Below are positions 10,601 to 22,216 of a DNA stretch of 64,000 nt, piece by piece. The position numbers were made by a program, and so were the translations under genes. Location: the NCBI GenBank assembly GCA_032622095.1, contig CP136065.1, positions 248,185,474-248,249,473 on the forward strand. The letters run 5' to 3'. The notes below the pieces were generated by a model that did no database searches, was not told the DNA's origin, and saw only the letters and a list, made by a program, of their open reading frames with translations. The DNA comes from Siphonodentalium dalli (taxonomy: Eukaryota; Mollusca; Scaphopoda; Gadilida; Siphonodentaliidae). How positions within the stretch are numbered: the stretch's first letter is position 1; the number at the start of each line of letters is the position of its first letter.

Positions 10601-12360
10601 AATGCATAATTAAGTTAGACGAACAGGAGGGATTCTCATTCTGGCCATAACTATTCTTATGTTTATCACTGATCAGATAATTTTTCAGAAGATGCAAAAT
10701 CTGAACTAATTTGGTACGACGAGAGCTCTCTTTTTTTCTGAATCTCATCTTCTTTGCGTTATTGGACACTAGTCAATGAAAGAGGCGATGGTGATTTAGG
10801 GTCTGGAAAAATTCACTCTGTGTTATCACGCCGTCTTCTGTGGATCGAAGCTATAGTACATCAATTGCACATTGTATATATAGCAGATTAATCAAAATCA
10901 TTGCTTCAAATGTTTGTTGCTTCAGTGAGTGTGAACAAATTATCATTTCTTATCGAAGTGGTCATGTATATGTACAATGAGATGTTTCTTATCTAGCTTT
11001 AACATCGGTCCCAATTTTCGCCCAATCAAGTCAGGGGTGTGAACCCGCATCAACCTCGTCTAGGCCAGACTTCGATAATGGTATCACGACATATCCACCT
11101 CATACGTACCATCATATCTGGTAGCACTTGGAATAATATTCATTGAGAAAGATTGACCTTCTACTGTCAGGTTTAAGTAATTTCATATTGATTATGTCAA
11201 AGGTGACTGGCATAAATAACAATCAGGCATTCAATGTATTACTGTTACTCGGTTCTTCGTTTTAAACAATCCTGTTCATCTGTAAATACCTCGTTCCAAA
11301 TTGCCACCTATTTCAATGGACACGGATTACTTGATCACGAATGCTCATGAATGCAAGATTCGTCAATAATGGGACCATTCTTGTAGCAATTTTAAATATA
11401 ATTGCGCATTGTGATGTCCCGGAATAACATGATACAATGAATATTATACTTTGGGTTGTGTGAGACATTATATGATGGCGATAAAAGTGAAACATGACAT
11501 ATTTCACCATTTATTCTGACAACCGTATTGGCAGCCATCTTGGGGTTAGTAAGCCATTTTGCAATCCAAAAACGACATTGAATTATCGTACATACCAAAC
11601 ATCTCCGCTATGCTACATTCTGCGCGTTATGGTTCCGAGAAGATGACAAAAACGGCTTTATGTAATTTTTTGAGAAAAATAGCAAAATTTTATATTTAAA
11701 AAAAAGTGCCAGGAGGTGCATTGTGTAATATTTTCACTTTATTGTTCGAGTTTGTAGATCGGGATATATACCTTAAACTATAGTTTAGCAGTTCATCGAC
11801 GACCGCTTTGTTAGTTAAGCCATTTAAGCAAGTAATTGTGCGTTCTTACATATTTCCCAATTTCCACCTATATTGCGGCTGCCATATTGGCGGCCATTTT
11901 AGGTTAGTATGTCATTTTTTAATCCAAGGCGGAATAAAATTGCCGTATACACCAATTATCTCCACCGTTACTAATTCTTGTCTTTTTTTGCCTACCAGAA
12001 AATAAAAAAAATGCGTTTTATATACATTTTTAGGAAAAATTCAAAAATTTATTAAAATTTCGGGTCTGGGGGTAGATTATATATTGTTTCTAATTTAATG
12101 TTCGAGTTTGTAGACAGAAACTTATATATTATTACATTCTTTGGAAGACTTTCAACGGCCGTTATGTTAATTAAGCCTATTGACATGTAACCGTGAGTTC
12201 TGTGTGCCTTATACCACAGCATGGCGCATCTTAACTTTAGGGGGAGGGTTGATTGTTCTGCCTGTGATAAAAAATAATGCGGCTTGCAGCGATAAGTTAT
12301 ATATCAAAATATAGCCAATTGGCAGTAGTTTCCCATGGTATAAAACAATGCGGCATACCC
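7664..12360. mobile_element. 4.7-kb unit with long inverted arms, family unassigned
   Basis: Bases 7664-8560 are matched in reverse orientation by about 11510-12360. Landmarks in both arms: ATTGTTTTATACCATGG next to the outer end, AACTACTGCCAATT, a GGGGGAGGGTT / AACCCTCCCCC block, ACGGCCGTTGATGAAC-like blocks, and CCAAGATGGCTGCCAATATG. The match ends at 7664 and 12360, beyond which the flanks differ. Arms are imperfect (roughly 75-85% by eye). The interior 8561-11510 has no long open frame. Long inverted arms occur in foldback elements and several DNA-transposon groups; with no coding sequence the family cannot be named, and no target duplication was certain. Confidence 0.6.
7855..8560. repeat. 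Internal about 350-bp tandem repeat in left arm
   Basis: Two units start at the ACAACGGCCGTTGAT motif (about 7859 and 8218). Each continues through a TATATAT-rich part, a TCGAGCATTAAAGT / CTAGAACATTTAAGT segment, TACCTCCTG / CACCTCCTGG, then CCAAGATGGCTGCCAATA with a TATAGG/TATGG tail. The right arm holds the same organisation inverted. Confidence 0.6.
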
Positions 12361-12529
12361 GTCTTACTTAACGATTTAAACGAAACGAAAGACAACGCTT
12401 TGCGTGAATCGTCATATTTGTCTCACCCAAAATATTATTTGACTCACAGGTATCAAAATTGGACGAATATTTCTTCTCAAAATGTGTTAAAATACTCTGT
12501 CAAAAATGTCGGCTTTATTTAAAAAATGA

Positions 12530-13640
12530 CCGATGTGGGATTTGGCTGTGGTATAGCCCTGTCGTACACTTGGGAATTTATTTTTAAAAGTAAACACATG
12601 ACCTATGATTTTTCTACCATTTTCGTGATCAACTGGTGTCAATCTAGCCGGGTAAATATCACTGATATGGCCTGCAGGCTTCAATTCAGTGAATTTGGCC
12701 GAAACGTTAACACTGTCGCCTATGGGAAACTATTTAGTTCCGTGATTCCTATAAGTAAAATTTGAATTTTACGAAATTTCACGTTTCGCCATGATAAGTT
12801 GTTAATTTCATATTTTCTTATTTTCAAATGATAATGACCACATTTCGGACAGATTTAAAGAAGAAACGCATGGATTCGCCTGTAGATAATAAAGAAAGTG
12901 ATAAATCTGGGAGTTTTGCATGAACATCAGGTACCATTAGGGGGTCAGAGGGTCTGAAGTCCCCCTCCCCACAATTTTGAGGAGTGTTAGACCCCCCCCC
13001 CCCCCATTGGGAAAAGGCGGCAATTGACCTAATTAAGCTTCCGGCACCCATTAGCCTTATTGGGGGATGGTAGCCCCACCCCAAGTGGGAGTGGGGGGCG
13101 ATGACATCACCACTAGAGTTACTGTCGTGCAAGACTGTCATGGCATGTTTGTTAAACAGACAGTATGCCCTGTCATCTGGTCAAATTTCATGCCTGAGTC
13201 TTTGTCTGATGTTGTATCATTATGTTTAGATATTTCAATTAACTTATGGTTGCTTTATATTGCTATTAAAATATTTTTAATTTTAATTTTCTGTTAATTT
13301 TGGTAAATCTTTATTATAATCTTCATTATAAATTGCCAAATTGTGCATGAAAAGGGTTAAAATTGGACAAGATATCCCTCTCAAAATGTATATTAACATT
13401 TCCTCTTCAATTTAGTAATATTATGGTATATAAGGGCATACTTCAGTTATACGAGATGCATCAGCTAGTAAAATTGAAAAAAAAATCAAAATTTTTTGGC
13501 TTTATTTTGATGATTGACACAAATTTTCAGGATGACTCATATTGAAAAAATAAACCACTACTGCCCGATATAATCCATTTTTGGTTTCAGTAAGGTCTAT
13601 ATTTGGATAAAATACTATAAGAAACGCTCTGTTTTACGCA
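12530..13640. repeat. 1.1-kb dispersed repeat with poly-C tract, copy A
   Basis: Begins near TGGGATTTGGCTGTGG and runs to TACTATAAGAAACGC-type sequence. It contains a block of about 14 C at 12983-13006, a GGGGG-rich block near 13090, a TCATTATGTTTAGATATTT segment and a poly-A/T tail-like region. Copies B and C share these landmarks. No protein domain was recognised; the GC-skewed middle and AT-rich right end recall a retroposon 3' region, but that is a guess. Confidence 0.7.
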
Positions 13641-13904
13641 TATACATATATATATAGGAATCAGGGAGCTAAATGTGTTCTAGAGTCGGGGAACGAGTAC
13701 ACCGTGGAATGCTAAAGGTGAAGGTAACTGAAGAATGATCTTCACCTGATACATGCGACACGTTATTAAAGGATGACATCGCGTTTATTTGATTTGTACA
13801 TAATATCTAAATAATTTAAACTGGTGAATGAATGGGGGAATGGATTTTTGTGAGCGGGAAATTTATTTAACTAGCGGCTGTAGTCCTGGGTTTTTCCAGA
13901 TCAA
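13641..13904. other. Spacer between repeat copies A and B
   Basis: No feature was recognised beyond a short TATATA microsatellite near 13640. Confidence 0.4.
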
Positions 13905-14990
13905 ATTTGGCTGTGAGTTAGCCCTGTCGTAGACTTGGGGATTTATTTTAAAAAGTAAACACATGACCTATGATTTTTCTTGCATTTTCGTGATCAACTG
14001 GTGTCAATCTAGCTGGGTAAACATTACTGGTATGGCTTGCAGGCTTCAATTCAGTGAATTTGGCCGAAACGTTAACACTGTCGCCTATGGGAAACCATTT
14101 AGTTCAGTGATTCCTATAAGGAAAATTTGAATTTTACCGTAAAATTCACGTCTCGCCATGATAAGTTGTTAATTCCATATTTTCTTATTTTCAAATGATA
14201 ATGACCACATTTAGGACATATTTAAAGAAGAAACCCATGGATTCGCCTGTAGATAGTAAAGAAAGTGATAAATCTGGGAATTTTGTATGGACATCCGGTA
14301 CCATTAGGGGGTCAGGGGGTCTAAAGCCCCTCTCCCACAATTTTGAGGAGTGTTAGCCCCCCCCCCATTGGGAAAAGGTGAAAGTTGACTCAATTAAGCT
14401 TTTCCGGCACCCTGTAGTCTTAACGGGGACCGTAGCCCCACCCCAAGTCGGGGGGGGGGGGGTGATGGCATCACCACAAGAGTTACTGTCGTGCAAAATT
14501 GTCATGGCAGGTTTGTTAAACAGACCGTATGCCCTGCCATCTGGTAAAATTTCATGTCTGATGCTGTGTCTGGTGTTGTATCATTATGTTTAGATATTTA
14601 AATTGACCTATGGTTGCTTTATATTGCTATTAAAGTATTTTTTATTTTAATCTTCTGTTAATTTTGGTAAATGTTTATTATAAATTGCCAAATTCTGCAT
14701 GAAAAGTGTTTAAAATTGGACAATATATCGCTCTCAAAGTGTATATTAACATTTCCTCTTCAATTTAGTAATATTATGGTATATCAGGGCATACTTCAGT
14801 TATACGAGATGCATCAGCTAGTAAAATTGAAAAAAAAATCTAAATTTTTTGGCTTTATTTTGAGGATTGACACTAATTTTCAGGATGCCTCATATTGGAA
14901 AAATAAACCACTACTGCTCGATATAATCCATTTTTGATTTCAGTAAGGTCTATATTTTGATAAAATACTATAAGAAACGCCGTGTTTCAC
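13905..14990. repeat. 1.1-kb dispersed repeat with poly-C tract, copy B
   Basis: Homologous to 12530-13640 along its length (for example TTTGGCTGTGAGTTAGCCC at 13906, poly-C at 14357, G-run at 14447). It is followed almost directly by copy C in the same orientation. Confidence 0.75.
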
Positions 14991-14999
14991 ACATGTACA

Positions 15000-15879
15000 T
15001 ATATATAAGGAAAATTTGAATTTTGCGAAAATTCACGTCTCGCCATGATAAGTTGTTAATTCCATATTTTCTTATTTTCAAATGATAATGACCACATTTT
15101 GGATATATTTAAAGAAACCCATGGATTCGCCTGTAGATAGTAAAGAAAGTGATAAATCTGGGAATTTTGCATGGACATCCGGTACCATTAGGGGGTCAGG
15201 GGGTCTAAAGCCCCTCTCCCACAATGTTGAGGAGTGTTAGCCCCCCCCCCCCACAATTTTGAGGAGTGTTAGACCCCCCCCCCCCCATTGGGAAAAGGCG
15301 GCAATTGACCTAATTAAGCTTCCGGCACCCATTAGCCTTATTGGGGATGGTAGCCCCACCCCAAGTGGGAGTGGGGGGTTGATGACATCACCATAAGAGT
15401 TACTGTCGTGCAAAATTGTCATAGCAGGTTTGTTAAACAGACCGTATGCCCTGCCATCTGGTAAAATTTCATGTCTGATGCTGTGTCTGGTGTTGTATCA
15501 TTATGTTTAGATATTTAAATTGACCTATGGTTGCTTTATATTGCTATTAAAGTATTTTTTATTTTAATCTTCTGTTAATTTTGGTAAATGTTTATTATAA
15601 ATTGCCAAATTCTGCATGAAAAGTGTTTAAAATTGGACAATATATCGCTCTCAAAGTGTATATTAACATTTCCTCTTCAATTTTGTAATATTATGGTATA
15701 TCAGGGCATACTTCAGTTATACGAGATGCATCAGCTAGTAAAATTGAAAAAACAATCTTAATTTTTTGGCTTTATTTTGAGGATTGACACTAATTTTCAG
15801 GATGCCTCATATTGGAAAAATAAACCACTACTGCTCGATATAATCCATTTTTGATTTCAGTAAGGTCTATATTTTGATC
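15000..15879. repeat. 1.1-kb dispersed repeat with poly-C tract, copy C (both ends missing)
   Basis: Starts partway through the unit (GGAAAATTTGAATTTTGCG), has an extra duplicated poly-C/ACAATTTTGAGGAGTG block at 15225-15290, and breaks off at TCTATATTTTGATC, where copy B continues with AAAATACTATAAG. The LINE fragment begins at this break. Confidence 0.75.
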
Positions 15880-16489
15880 CCCAGCTATTATGCATTTACG
15901 TGTAACATTTTCCCTTGCTAGAACTATCTATGAGATCCCAATAACTTCTCAATGCATTTGGTTGACGGTAAAACACACCTAGATTGAAAATCTTATTTGA
16001 ATATCGTATTTCTAGCCACACTGCTTCTAGACCAGGTTTATCGAAATCTGTTAAGTGTTTATATGTAAGTTCCTTTTTGACATAAATAACAATACCACCG
16101 CCTTTGTTAGCAATTCTGTCAATTCGAATGGGAGGTGAGTGGAACCCCGGGATATCTAATAAATCATCAGTTACCTTATCACTTAAGAGACTTTCCGTAA
16201 TGGAAATAATATCATAATTTGCTAGTTCAGCTGTTACCAAAGGCACTTTATTTCTAAGTCCTCTGACATTTAAAGATGCAATTGAAATATTTTTAGTTGT
16301 GGGTCCTGGATGAGGATGCACATCAACACAGATAATTACCATAAGAAGTAACATCAACAAGAAACCTCTATGTCCAAAACAGCATACCAATTTAACCAAC
16401 ATTATACTTTCAAAATCCAAACCTCCAACGATCCTGCCTCCCCCAAAGTAACCTATCCTAGCTCGATACATTTCTAAGTTAATCCCCAT
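15880..16489 (-). pseudogene. LINE ORF2 fragment: AP-type endonuclease (L2/CR1-like)
   Basis: A 197-codon frame encodes the start of a non-LTR retrotransposon ORF2. Residues 43-56 are a hydrophobic run followed by DVHPHPGP, the usual leader of CR1/L2-type ORF2. Then comes the exonuclease-endonuclease-phosphatase fold: SLNVRGL (Asn 74), DIISITES (Glu 99), the GGGIVIYVKK strand and VFYRQPNA. This fold nicks target DNA to prime reverse transcription. A one-base shift near 15930 ends the frame at 15896, but the shifted frame continues with AGD, the start of the GDFN catalytic motif, and is cut off at 15880 by the junction with repeat copy C. There is no reverse transcriptase next to it, so the fragment is dead. 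It need not be the same family as the L2 at 19111. Confidence 0.85.
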
Positions 16490-17390
16490 TAGGTGAGTAA
16501 TGGTAAGTTCTGGAATAGCTAAGATAGGTCAGAATGGGTTTGCAGCATCGCTTTTGTTGATTTCTAAGTGCAGATATTGGATGTGTGTAACTTTCCATGA
16601 TACAAGACAATAACAAGATCACATATATAATAAAATACAAAAAATAATATAAACAGAACATAATGAACCCTGGTGCAAATATTACATGAAATATGGGACG
16701 ATGCCTGCCAATTTATTCTTAACCGCATTTCATAAACAGCTGATATTTTATGAATAGCATACTGTTTAAAATGTTAACAGTTCCAGTGTTTTATAAGTAC
16801 TTTGTATTTTAACCACTATCATATTACCTACAGACTGTTGAGTCCATCTCAAACGAAGTGCAATTAAAATTTTGATATGTATGTGTACCTCCATCGCATT
16901 CACAGACTATATTTAATATTTTATTCTGTAGCTCTATATATGTAATCAGTGGCATATTAAAACCATCTCGAACGATATACTTATGATGTTTTAATACAAT
17001 ATACAGTGCCTTCATGACATTCCTAACACAGTATTTAGTATTTAATTACAATATCCTTGTTTTCTTTATACAACAATATAACCGATTTCCTGTTTAAAAT
17101 GTTAACAATTCCAATATTAGATCTCTGTACATGTAGGCGATTACATGCTAAAACCATCTCGAACGAAATACTTTTGAAGATTTAATACAATATGCTTGTG
17201 CCTTCATGACATTCCTCAAACCATATTTAATATTTAATTATATGGCAGTTGAGTATACATGATTATATCTCACTAATAAGGATTTCCAAAAATATTTTGA
17301 TATTTTTAATACCCATAGTGTGCCTTCGCTTAGTTGCACAATACAGATATGCATATCAACAGATGATACAAGATTATATCTCACTGTTAA
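16490..17390. other. AT-rich stretch with degenerate tandem blocks
   Basis: Blocks around AACAGTTCCAATG, CCATCTCGAACGAA and CCTTCATGACATTCCT recur at about 16770-17010, 17095-17240 and again near 18050-18180, so this is the upstream part of the complex repeat that continues to about 22200. No gene was seen. Confidence 0.5.
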
Positions 17391-17394
17391 AATA

Positions 17395-19085
17395 AGGATT
17401 TCCAAAGGCAAGTTATCAGGAGGGGTCTCCAGGAGTACATGACCCAAGAGGGATTCACCTCCCCCTGAGACATGCACTAGAGGAGTCCCCCACTGGTAAC
17501 AAGTAAACAGAATCACACATGTATACACATGACAATAATGTCACAATATCAAATAAGAAGTCAGAATCCTGGTATAATACTAGGAGGAGCCCCAGGAGTA
17601 CATGACCCAGGAGGGATTGACATCCCCCATGAGACACACACAAGAGGCGTCCCCCCGCCGGCAACAGGTATAAAGCAGATGCATGTATATATAACTCTTT
17701 TACATATCAAGTACATTATCTGAACCAAGTTGTCAGGAATGGGCTCCAGGGGTACATGACCCAGGTGGGAGTCACATCCCATATGAGACATGCCCCATAG
17801 GAGTCCACCATTATAACAAGTATACAGCATTTCATAGATACCGGTACATATGTAACATGACTCTTTTCCATATCTAACACATGTTAGAAGCAGAACCACA
17901 GGAGAGTAGTACAAAACTCAAATATCACAAAAGCACTGACCATTTGTAGTTCTGATGACTAGAAAGACGATTTGAGCTACATGCATATTTATTGGAATAT
18001 TATTGAAATTAAAGTCATTGTAGTATATATATATTTTTGTTATACCCATTTAAAATGATAACAGTTCCAATGTTTAATAAGTACTTTATACTTTGGCCAC
18101 TATCACATTTCATGTAGACTTCTGAGTCCATCTCAAACGAAATAATTTTGAATATTTTAATATTTTTGATGCACATAGTGTGCCTTCGCTTAGTTGCATA
18201 ATGCAGATATGCATATCAATAGATGATACATGTACAAGATTATATCTCACTAATAAGGATTTCCAAAGACAAATTATCAGGAGGGGTCTCCAGGAGTACA
18301 TGACCCAGGAGGGATTCACCTCCCCCTGAGACATGCACTAGAGGAGTCCCCAAACTGGTAACAAGTAAACAGAATCACACATGCATACACAACATGTCAA
18401 TATAAAATACGAAGTCAGAATCCATTTATAGTTGTGATGACTAAAAAGTGATTTAAGCTACGTGCATGTTTATATAAATGTACAGCCCAAATATTTATCA
18501 TACAATGTTTACTTGATATTCAGTCCAACAGAACATATGTGTAATTTCACTTTTGCTGTGACATATGTTCCTCACTATATTTTTTTTCCCCCAGAAATTA
18601 TTCGAAGTCAGTCAGTCTTCGTATAAGATATCTCTTTTCCGAACCCACAGCTGTTACAAACAATTTCCCATCATAAGTGTGGCATTTGCCAAGATTCCCT
18701 GCTTAGGTTTCAACGCTTCCTTCTGTAATTTGAATTTTGCTTTAGTGAAATCCTCACCAATAAGAATTTCCAAAGGCAAGTTATCAGGAGGGGTCTCCAG
18801 GAGTACATGACCCAGGAGGGATTCACCCCCCCCCTGAGACATGCACTAGAGGAGTCCCCCCACTGGTAACAAGTAAACAGAATCACACATGTATACACAA
18901 GTAAGGATTTCCAAAGGCAAGTTATCAGGAGGGGTCTCCAGGAGTACATGATCTAAGAGGGATTCACCACTGAGACATGCACTAGATGAGTCCCCCACTG
19001 GTAACAAGTAAACAGAATCACAAATGTATACACAACATTAAATAAGAAGTCAGAATCCATTTATGGTTCCGATGACGAGAAAGGC
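17395..19085 (-). repeat. Repeated exon-like block (five or six copies of about 110-140 bp)
   Basis: A block containing CTCCAGGAGTACATGACCC recurs at about 17400-17530, 17578-17680 (diverged), 17730-17850 (diverged), 18250-18400, 18755-18900 and 18903-19035, with another at 21960-22090. On the minus strand most copies read GESLLGHVLLETPPDNLPLE in one frame, preceded by a pyrimidine-poor but AG-ending boundary and, in some copies (18250, 17270 area), followed by a GTGAGA donor-like sequence. The blocks could be duplicated exons or a fragment of a retroposon ORF; in the copies at 18.75 and 21.96 kb the frame leads on into the ORF1-like domain below. Confidence 0.5.
18590..18842 (-). pseudogene. 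ORF1-like C-terminal domain fragment, copy 1
   Basis: On the minus strand the repeated block continues with GEDFTKAKFKLQKEALK and, after loss of register, AVGSEKRYLIRRLTDFE. The pattern of DLTP-type start, a basic helix, a short D-G-K-L-F-V strand and RRLTDFE resembles the C-terminal domain seen in many LINE ORF1-type and baculovirus FP25-type proteins. The frame is broken here, so this is a relic. The assignment rests on pattern memory only. Confidence 0.35.
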
Positions 19086-19110
19086 AATTTAAACTACATG
19101 CATGTTTATT

Positions 19111-20864
19111 AATATAATAATATAGAGTATTTGTATAGCGCCATATCCCGTATGGCTCATGGCGCTGAACAATTCACACAAACGCAGTCACACACATTCA
19201 CACTATAACATATACGCAATAAATAATATGCATGTATTTCAATAATTAAGTCTCCTCAACGTTTTCTGATGTTATTTGTCCGAAATGGGAGATGAATAGG
19301 TGAGTTTTTAGGGCCGATTTGAATGTTTCCAAACAGTCAGACTGTTTCACCTCTTTGGGAAGGTTGTTCCAAATGGTCGGCCCGTAGACCTCGAAAGATC
19401 GGCGACCAAAGTACATCAGATCTCGTTTAGGTACAACCATCGCATTCGAATCCTGTGATCGAAGTGGTCGAGCAGGTACATATTTGACCAACAATGTATC
19501 AATATATGGTGGCAAAGCATTATCAATATCCGACTTTCTATAACACAAAGTAGCATGTTTGTACACAATTCGTTCAAATATGGGAAGCCAATGTAATTTA
19601 TACAACAGTGGGGTAACATGATCAAATTTGCCTGCACGGCACACAATTTTTGCAGCAATATTAACAATTTTTTGAAGTTTGTGAAGTTGATAATCTGGGA
19701 GTCCTGCTAAAATAGAATTACAGTAATCGATTTTGGATAACACAAATGAGGACATCAATATTTGTGTGGATTGTTCGGAGATATATGGACGTACATGCGA
19801 AATGCGCCGGAGCTCCATATATAAGGACCTGCATAGGTTGCTGATGTGAGATGACATTGAGAAGTTTTTGTCGATGGTCACACCGAGGTTTTTAATAACA
19901 TCAGAAAATTCAATTACACTGTCGCCGATGAGCGTGGCATTAAGACTGACCCCCTTCAACCGAGCGTTAGTTCCACAAAGCATAATTTCAGTTTTGCTTT
20001 CGTTAAGTTTGAGTTTGTTGATCTCCATCCATGTTTTAACTTCTGAAACGCATGTCTGAACTTGAGAAATTGCTTCGTCTAAGATCGATGGCTCAACTGA
20101 TATGTACATTTGGGTATCGTCTGCATACATGTGATACTGAATGTTGTGTTTTTCGATGATGTTTCCAAGAGGCTGTGTGTAAACGAGATATAGTACAGGT
20201 CCCAGCACAGAACCTTGGGGCACTCCATATGATAGATGCACGGGGTTAGACGTCGTAGAATTAACAATAACTGATTGAGTTCTCTCGGTTACGTAAGAAT
20301 GGAACCACTTTAATACCGTGCCGGACATTCCGAAAGTCACAGAAAGGCGTTTTAACAGGATGGAATGATCGAGCGTGTCAAACGCCGCAGAGAGGTCAAG
20401 GCATGTAAGAATGGAGAGTTTGCCCTCATCTGTCGCACACAGCAAGTCGTTAAAAATTCGAGTCAAGGCTGTCTCCGTACAGTGATTTTTCTTGTAAGCT
20501 GACTGAAAGTTTTCTTCTAAATTATTGTCTTTCAAGTGTTTACGAAGTTGGTGGAGCACTACACGTTCAAGGACTTTAGATAAGAAAGGAAGATTGGAGA
20601 CTGGTCTATAGTTTTGCAGCAAATTTTGATCTAAACCAGACTTCTTTAACAATGGGGTAACACTGGCGTGTTTGAAGCATTGGGGAACAACACCCGTTGA
20701 GAGCGAGGAGTTAATAATATCAGTTATTACATCCAAAAGTTGATCGCAGTGAATACGAAGAAGTGTTGTAGGAATGGGATCTAACGAACATGACTTAGGT
20801 GGCATTGACAAAATCACATTCTTAACTTCTTCCGAACTCACAGATCGAAATTCGTCCATTTTTC
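19111..20864 (-). mobile_element. L2-type LINE, 5'-truncated, with 8-bp target duplication
   Basis: TGTTTATT flanks the element at 19103-19110 and 20865-20872, matching an uninterrupted copy of the target near 22175-22195. On the minus strand it carries the C-terminal ORF2 and a 3' end with CAGCGCCATGAGCCATACG, GGCGCTATACAAATACTC and a short TATTAT tail, the usual L2 3' end. The 5' part is missing, as normal for incomplete reverse transcription. Confidence 0.9.
19246..20864 (-). CDS. L2-type LINE reverse transcriptase, N-truncated
   Basis: An uninterrupted 568-codon frame runs 20952 to 19246; its first 30 codons are flanking host repeat, because the element starts at 20864. The remaining 538 residues are a reverse transcriptase: NYRPVSNLPFLSKVLER (finger), LDLSAAFDTLDH (motif A, about 186-196 of the long frame), YGVPQGSVLGPVLY (motif B) and YADDTQMY (motif C, 276-283), then the thumb and the C-terminal domain with KIDYCNSILAGLP and HWLPIFERI, typical of L2/CR1-group elements. 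The enzyme copies its own RNA at a nicked target. The endonuclease half is absent, so the copy is not autonomous. The intact frame suggests a fairly recent insertion. Confidence 0.93.
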
Positions 20865-20872
20865 TGTTTATT

Positions 20873-22216
20873 GGAGTATTATTGAAATTAACGTCAGTGT
20901 AGTTTAATATATATATATTTTTAATACCAGTTTCGAATGATAACAGTTCCAATGCTAGCCACGGTACTTTATACTTTGTCCACTATCACATTACATGTAA
21001 ATTACATGTAAATTTTAATAATCAATATAGGTTCAATCACTTTCACCCAATATTAACGTATATACATGTGCAGCCTCATGTAAGAAAAAAAACCCTTACT
21101 GGTATCGGTTACCCAAATATTTATCAAACAATGTTTACTTAATATTCAGTCCAATGGAACATATGTGTAATTTCACTTTTGCTGTGACATACTAGTATGT
21201 CCCTCACTATCTTTATCTTCAGAAATTGTTCGAAATCAGTCAATCTTCGTATAAGATATCTCTTTTCCGAGTTATTATTCGTATAAGATATCTCTTATCC
21301 AAGTTATTATTAACTGTAAAAGTTTTATAACTTATCAAATTACTCACAATAAACATGTTGACGTGAAAAAAGCAGAGTCTATGTATCAGGTAAAGTTGAT
21401 ACTTAAATTACAGTATGTGAATTATTCAGTTCAACAACTTCCAGCACATGGTGCGGCTTTAATCCAAAACTCCAGATACACCACTCTGGGCCAAAGATAT
21501 GGAGATTCTAAGAAAAATCTCAGTTTTTTTTTCTCAAAGATGTAAGCAGGAAAATTATTTGAATAGACAAAATTTTAATAATCAATATCTATATATAGGT
21601 TCAATTACTTTCACCAAATATTAACGTATATAAACATACAGCCTCATGTAAGAAAAAAACCCTTACTGATATCGGTAACCCAAATATTTATTATCATACA
21701 ATGTTTACTTAATATTCAGTCCAAAGTGTGTAATTACACTTTTGCTGTGACACACATATGTCCCTCACTACATGTATCTTTATCTTCAGAAATTGTTCGA
21801 AGTCAGTCAATCTTCATATAAGATATCTCTTTTCCGAACCCACAGCTTTTACAAACAGTTTCCCATCATAATTGTGGCATTTGCCAAGGTTCCCTGCTTT
21901 CTTAAGTTTCAATGCTTCCTTCAGTGGTTTGAATTTTGCTGGAGTGAGATCCTCACTAATATGGATTTTCAAAGGCAAGTTATCAGGAGGGGTCTCCAGG
22001 AGTACATGACCCTAGAGGGATTCACCTCCCCCGAGACATGCACCAGAGGTGTCCCCCGCTGGTAACAAGTAAACATAATCACACATGCATACATGTACAT
22101 AACATGACAATATCTAATAAGATGTCAGAATCCATTTATGGTTAGGATTACTAGAAAGGCGATTTAAGCTACATGCATGTTTATTGAAATATTATTGAAA
22201 TTAAAGTCTTTGAAGT
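20873..22216. repeat. Continuation of the complex repeat interrupted by the L2
   Basis: Bases 20873-21000 match 17995-18120; two blocks at 21050-21260 and 21640-21800 repeat each other (CAATGTTTACTTAATATTCAGTCCA, split here as CAATGTTTACTTAATATT plus CAGTCCA) and match 18500-18620. This shows the stretch from about 16.7 to 22.2 kb is one multi-unit repeat domain. Confidence 0.6.
21783..22050 (-). pseudogene. ORF1-like C-terminal domain fragment, copy 2
   Basis: On the minus strand the frame reads GHVLLETPPDNLPLKIHI then SEDLTPAKFKPLKEALKL, KKAGNLGKCHNYDGKLF and VKAVGSEKRYLI before a stop, with RLTDFEQFLK after it. This copy keeps the register that copy 1 at 18.6 kb lost and gives the clearer view of the domain. 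The DLTP start, basic helix and DGKLFVK strand are like the C-terminal domain of LINE ORF1/FP25-type proteins. It probably belonged to an older LINE. Confidence 0.4.

Noticed and set aside
7664-12360. Long inverted arms as a Polinton or other capsid-bearing element
   Set aside because: No polymerase, integrase, protease or capsid-like frame was seen inside, and the end sequence and size do not support it.
17395-19085. CRISPR-like array of direct repeats
   Set aside because: Repeats are long, unevenly spaced and diverged, in clearly eukaryotic DNA; no cas-like genes.
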